A stretch of 37,514 nt of DNA from NCBI GenBank assembly GCA_946407725.1, contig CAMJPM010000026.1:1-37514 (forward strand), in the 5' to 3' direction. A program made the position numbers and the translations under genes. Positions 34,758 through 37,514 of this stretch are shown here, one piece after another. Source of the DNA: an uncultured Lachnospiraceae bacterium (GTDB lineage Bacteria > Bacillota > Clostridia > Lachnospirales > Lachnospiraceae). Each line of letters starts with the position of its first letter. Position 1 is the stretch's first letter. The notes beneath the pieces were generated by a model. That model was not told the DNA's origin and made no database searches. It saw nothing but the letters and a program-made list of their open reading frames with translations.

Positions 34758-35876
34758 TCACAGGAAGAAGCGGTCGCTTCTCTCTATTACGATCTGTACG
34801 CCGTTTTCTCCTTTATAGAAGGAGTTGGCGCGGATGGTTCCGTGACTCTCCACGATACAGTTTTCTATGTGGGTGTTATCACCGATATAAACGTCATTCA
34901 GAATGATGGAATTCTTGATAAAGCAGTTATTTCCCACGAAAACCTTCTTAAACAGTACGGAATCCTGCACAGTACCGTTAATGATACAGCCGGAGGAGGC
35001 AAGGCTGTTATGCACTACGCTTCCCACATTATACTTGGCCGGAGGCAGATCGTCCACCTTGGAATAAACATCCGGGTACTGGTTAAAGAAGTAATCTCTG
35101 ACTTCAGGTTTCAGGAAATCCATGTTGGTCTGGAAATAATCATTGACTGTAGCGATATTTTTCCAGTAGGAATCCATCTTGTAGCCGTAGATACGCTTCT
35201 GATTCCTGTAGCGCACAAGGATATCGGAAACAAAATCGTGCCTGTCCTCTTCCTCTGCCTTTTCAATAAGCTCGATGAGCTGACGGCGGCGGATCACATA
35301 AATACCGCAGGAAATGGTACGGCCCCTGGCCTCTACAGGCTTCTCCTCGAAGTCTATGATACGCTGGTCTTCATTCATACTTACCACACCGTATCTCTCC
35401 ACGTTCTCACTTTCAGGGAGCTCCTTACAGACCACGGTTATATCGGCCTTCTTTGCTATGTGGTACTCCAGTACCTTGTTGTAGTTCATCTTATATACAC
35501 AGTCGCCGGATGCGATTATAACATAGGGCTCATGACTGTCTTTGAGGAAGGAGATGTTCTGGTAAATGGAATCTGCCGTACCTCTGGACCAGAAGGAGTG
35601 ATCACTTGTCATGGAAGGTGTGAACACGAAAAGTCCACCCTGTTTACGTCCGAAGTCCCACCATTTTGACGAGGACAGATGCTGTGTCAGGGATTTTGCA
35701 TTATACTGGGTAAAAACTCCCACCTTCTGTATATGGGAATTTGTCATATTGCTCAGCGCAAAATCAATACCCCTGTAGCTTCCTGCAACTGGCATGGCAG
35801 CAATAGCGCGCTTTTGGGTAAGTTCTTTCATCCGGTGGTTATTACCTCCGGCAAGGATTATTCCGATCGCTCTCAT
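34758..35876 (-). CDS. glgD: GlgD, regulatory-type subunit of ADP-glucose pyrophosphorylase
   Basis: The 372-aa protein has the nucleotidyltransferase fold and C-terminal left-handed beta-helix of GlgC-like proteins. In place of the catalytic G-G-x-G-x-R-L it shows A-G-G-N-N-H-R-M (9-16), the mark of GlgD, which has little activity alone but raises that of GlgC in Firmicutes. It has S-N-M-T-N-S-x-I-x-K-V-G-V-F-T-Q-Y and S-G-D-C-V-Y-K-M-N-Y. ATG 35876 follows a GGGGGAAGG site and lies 2 nt after the glgC stop, so the two subunits are coupled. Confidence 0.93.
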   Translation of the reverse strand: MRAIGIILAGGNNHRMKELTQKRAIAAMPVAGSYRGIDFALSNMTNSHIQKVGVFTQYNAKSLTQHLSSSKWWDFGRKQGGLFVFTPSMTSDHSFWSRGTADSIYQNISFLKDSHEPYVIIASGDCVYKMNYNKVLEYHIAKKADITVVCKELPESENVERYGVVSMNEDQRIIDFEEKPVEARGRTISCGIYVIRRRQLIELIEKAEEEDRHDFVSDILVRYRNQKRIYGYKMDSYWKNIATVNDYFQTNMDFLKPEVRDYFFNQYPDVYSKVDDLPPAKYNVGSVVHNSLASSGCIINGTVQDSVLFKKVFVGNNCFIKNSIILNDVYIGDNTHIENCIVESHGTIRANSFYKGENGVQIVIERSDRFFL

Positions 35877-35878
35877 GA

Positions 35879-37150
35879 TTACCTTCCCCCTTCCTTAATC
35901 ACTGTTTTTCCGGAAGGAACAGTCTCATCCTTGAATTCATCTATGGTGAATACACCGGACAGTACGGAATTCTTTCCTATGGTAAGACCGGAGGGGATCT
36001 CCGACCTTTCGGCTATAGTGGTAATACCGTGGTTATAGATATCGGGATTTGTGATATTTTCAGCGTCTTCTCCGTATCCGATCTTCACTCTGTCACCGAT
36101 CACGGCGTCTTCTGCGATAATACCCTTTTCTATCTCACAGTTTTCGCCGATAACAGTGCCGTTCATTATGATGGAATCCCTTATCACGGTATCCTTTCCA
36201 ACGGTGACACCGCAGCCCAGAACAGAATTATAGACCTTTCCGTTGATCTGCGAACCTTCTCCGATAATGCTCTTTTCAATGGAGGAATCGGCACCTATGA
36301 ACTGGGGTGTGACGATCTCGCTCTTTGTAAAGATCCGCCAGTACTCCTCGTAAAGATTAAACTCTGGAATGATGTCTATAAGCTCCATATTGGCTTCCCA
36401 ATAGGAATTCAGGGTTCCTACATCTTTCCAGTAGCTGTTGTATTCATAAGCGAACATCCGCTGCTGTTTCTCGTGGCAGTAGGGGATCACATGCTTTCCG
36501 AAATCAAGACTGGACTGGTCTGCAAGCGCCAGAAGTGCCTCCCGGAGTATCTTCCAGGTGAAGATATAGATGCCCATGGATGCCAGATTGCTCCTGGGAT
36601 TCTCGGGCTTCTCCTCAAAATCAACGATCCGGCGGTTGTCGTCAGTGATAACTATACCGAAACGCTTTGCCTCCTCAATGGGAACGGGCATGGCCGCTAT
36701 GGTCACCGCTGCATCGTTTTCCTTATGGAAGTCCAGCATTACCTCATAGTCCATCTTATAAATATGGTCACCGGACAATATCAGTACATAGTCGGGATTG
36801 TAGCTCTCCATGTACTCGATATTCTGCAATATGGCGTTCGCTGTACCTGTATACCACTCGCTGTTAACATTCTTTTCAAAAGGAGGGAGAACAGAAACGC
36901 CGCCGATATAGCGGTCCAGATCCCAGGGTGTTCCTATTCCGATATGGGAATTCAGCTTCAGGGGCTGATACTGGGTAAGGACACCAACGGTGTCTATACC
37001 TGAATTGATGCAGTTGCTCAAAGGGAAATCAATGATCCTGTATTTCCCGCCAAAGGGTACTGCAGGTTTTGCCATGTGAGTGGTCAGGACTCCGAGCCTG
37101 CTGCCCTGTCCCCCTGCCAGAAGCATGGCGATTATCTCTTTCTTGATCAT
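35879..37150 (-). CDS. glgC: Glucose-1-phosphate adenylyltransferase, catalytic subunit
   Basis: The 423-aa enzyme makes ADP-glucose from ATP and glucose 1-phosphate, the committed step of bacterial glycogen synthesis. It has the intact A-G-G-Q-G-S-R-L-G (12-20), [15 protein letters not shown]-x-L-S-N-C, [11 protein letters not shown] and V-D-F-E-E-K-P, and a beta-helix C-terminus. The start ATG has AGGTAA in front. It is the first gene of a likely glgC-glgD-pth-murC unit. Tandem palindromes upstream may regulate it. No glgA or glgB is in the window. Confidence 0.96.
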   Translation of the reverse strand: MIKKEIIAMLLAGGQGSRLGVLTTHMAKPAVPFGGKYRIIDFPLSNCINSGIDTVGVLTQYQPLKLNSHIGIGTPWDLDRYIGGVSVLPPFEKNVNSEWYTGTANAILQNIEYMESYNPDYVLILSGDHIYKMDYEVMLDFHKENDAAVTIAAMPVPIEEAKRFGIVITDDNRRIVDFEEKPENPRSNLASMGIYIFTWKILREALLALADQSSLDFGKHVIPYCHEKQQRMFAYEYNSYWKDVGTLNSYWEANMELIDIIPEFNLYEEYWRIFTKSEIVTPQFIGADSSIEKSIIGEGSQINGKVYNSVLGCGVTVGKDTVIRDSIIMNGTVIGENCEIEKGIIAEDAVIGDRVKIGYGEDAENITNPDIYNHGITTIAERSEIPSGLTIGKNSVLSGVFTIDEFKDETVPSGKTVIKEGGR

Positions 37151-37235
37151 CAGTGTTACCTCGTCATGTCAGATTTTTCTGTACCTGAACAATACCAGTG
37201 CCAGTCCACTCGCTGTATGTACAGAACATTAAATT

Positions 37236-37241
37236 ATTATA
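37236..37241 (-). promoter_or_regulatory. Candidate -10 of the glgC promoter
   Basis: On the minus strand TATAAT (37236-37241) lies about 85 nt before the glgC ATG. The -35 region is poor (TACACA at 17 nt spacing), so it may need an activator; the repeated motif just upstream fits that. Confidence 0.45.
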
Positions 37242-37252
37242 CAACGCTTTAA

Positions 37253-37315
37253 GTGATTTGTGTATAAATTTTATAAAAAAACTTGCGATTGTCACAAATC
37301 TTTGTCACAAATCAC
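37253..37315. promoter_or_regulatory. Repeated GTCACAAATC motif upstream of glgC
   Basis: GTCACAAATC occurs at 37291-37300 and 37304-37313, 13 bp apart. Each copy contains the palindrome TTGT-C-ACAA. GTGATTTGTG (37253-37262) is the exact inverse of CACAAATCAC (37306-37315). Two sites in phase with a third inverted one next to a weak -35 look like binding sites for a transcription factor. Confidence 0.5.
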
Positions 37316-37357
37316 AAGATATAGATGTGACTTCTGAAAAATACCTGTCATATTGGG

Positions 37358-37379
37358 TAAAAACCGGATTCCGGGTTTT
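37358..37379. repeat. A/T-flanked hairpin in the glgC upstream region
   Basis: AAAACC and GGTTTT flank GGA-TTCC in the stretch 37358-37379, which can fold as a short terminator-like stem. It might end transcription arriving from a gene outside the window. Confidence 0.35.
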
Positions 37380-37447
37380 CTGAAACTCTTTAATCTAAAT
37401 AGTACTTTTAATGATGTTAAAGCGCCATAACTCCTTAAACCCCTTAA

Positions 37448-37497
37448 ACTAAAAGTGCTTTTAGTGAAACGGTATAAACCCCCAAGCAGAGCTTGGG
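37448..37497. repeat. Two palindromes at the window end
   Basis: ACTAAAAG-TG-CTTTTAGT (37448-37465) and CCCAAGC-AGA-GCTTGGG (37481-37497) are perfect inverted repeats. A looser relative of the first is seen near 37395-37410. The second could be the terminator of a gene beyond the right edge. No gene is seen from 37151 to 37514. Confidence 0.5.
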
Positions 37498-37514
37498 AGA
37501 CTTAATGATGCTGG

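Noticed and set aside
34557-35669. Plus-strand open frame of 370 codons opposite glgD
   Set aside because: It is antisense to a complete, well-supported gene, has no family pattern and no ribosome binding site; long mirror frames are common opposite such genes.
36029-37003. Plus-strand open frame of 324 codons opposite glgC
   Set aside because: Antisense shadow of glgC with an unlikely composition and no start signal.
37198-37383. 61-codon frame upstream of glgC
   Set aside because: It runs through the putative promoter and repeats, is low in complexity and lacks a ribosome binding site.

Overview
This window looks like a core-genome segment of a low-to-mid GC Clostridia, most probably a Lachnospiraceae relative. 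That placement is inference. It rests on the paired glgC/glgD genes, a dnaD-dnaC primosomal pair followed by a long variant PRPP synthetase and a QueT-family transporter, the very regular AGGAGG-type ribosome binding sites, and the MecA and SleB-type proteins. I see no phage, IS element, CRISPR array, tRNA or rRNA gene.

Layout. The plus strand (1-11.4 kb) carries the 3' end of ackA, cca, a PEGA-domain membrane protein, metG with its own promoter, an alpha/beta hydrolase, a GNAT acetyltransferase, an OmpR-type response regulator, a multi-TM histidine kinase, an HD-GYP protein and a DUF1858 protein. Many of these genes overlap by 1-4 nt. A stack of three hairpins separates this block from convergent mecA (11.5-12.3 kb). 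From 12.33 to 13.34 kb lies a gene-poor stretch with a good promoter, several hairpins and one unrecognised 77-codon ORF. A second plus-strand block (13.3-18.2 kb) encodes a membrane-anchored GH18 protein, a Sua5/TsaC protein, RpiB and a secreted coiled-coil SleB-type hydrolase.

The minus strand at 18.2-26.1 kb is a complete F1Fo ATP synthase operon, in the order atpZ-like, atpI-like, atpB, E, F, H, A, G, D, C, then a DUF402 gene. It has a consensus promoter overlapped by an inverted repeat. The c subunit has a glutamate in each helix plus the E-T-T/Tyr pattern, which suggests a sodium-coupled two-carboxylate rotor. A divergent plus-strand gene (26.2-28.7 kb) encodes a large membrane-anchored protein ending in a C39-like domain without the catalytic cysteine.

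The rest is minus strand. glgC-glgD is followed by pth and murC. dnaD-dnaC-prs-queT forms a separate unit with an extended -10 promoter and three abutting DnaA-box-like 9-mers just upstream.

Most of the window is ordinary housekeeping content. The points most worth a second look are the structured stretch at 12.5-12.9 kb, the dispersed UUCG-capped palindromes, the c-ring signature, the DnaA-box-like cluster, the tandem palindromes upstream of glgC, and the 841-aa divergent protein.
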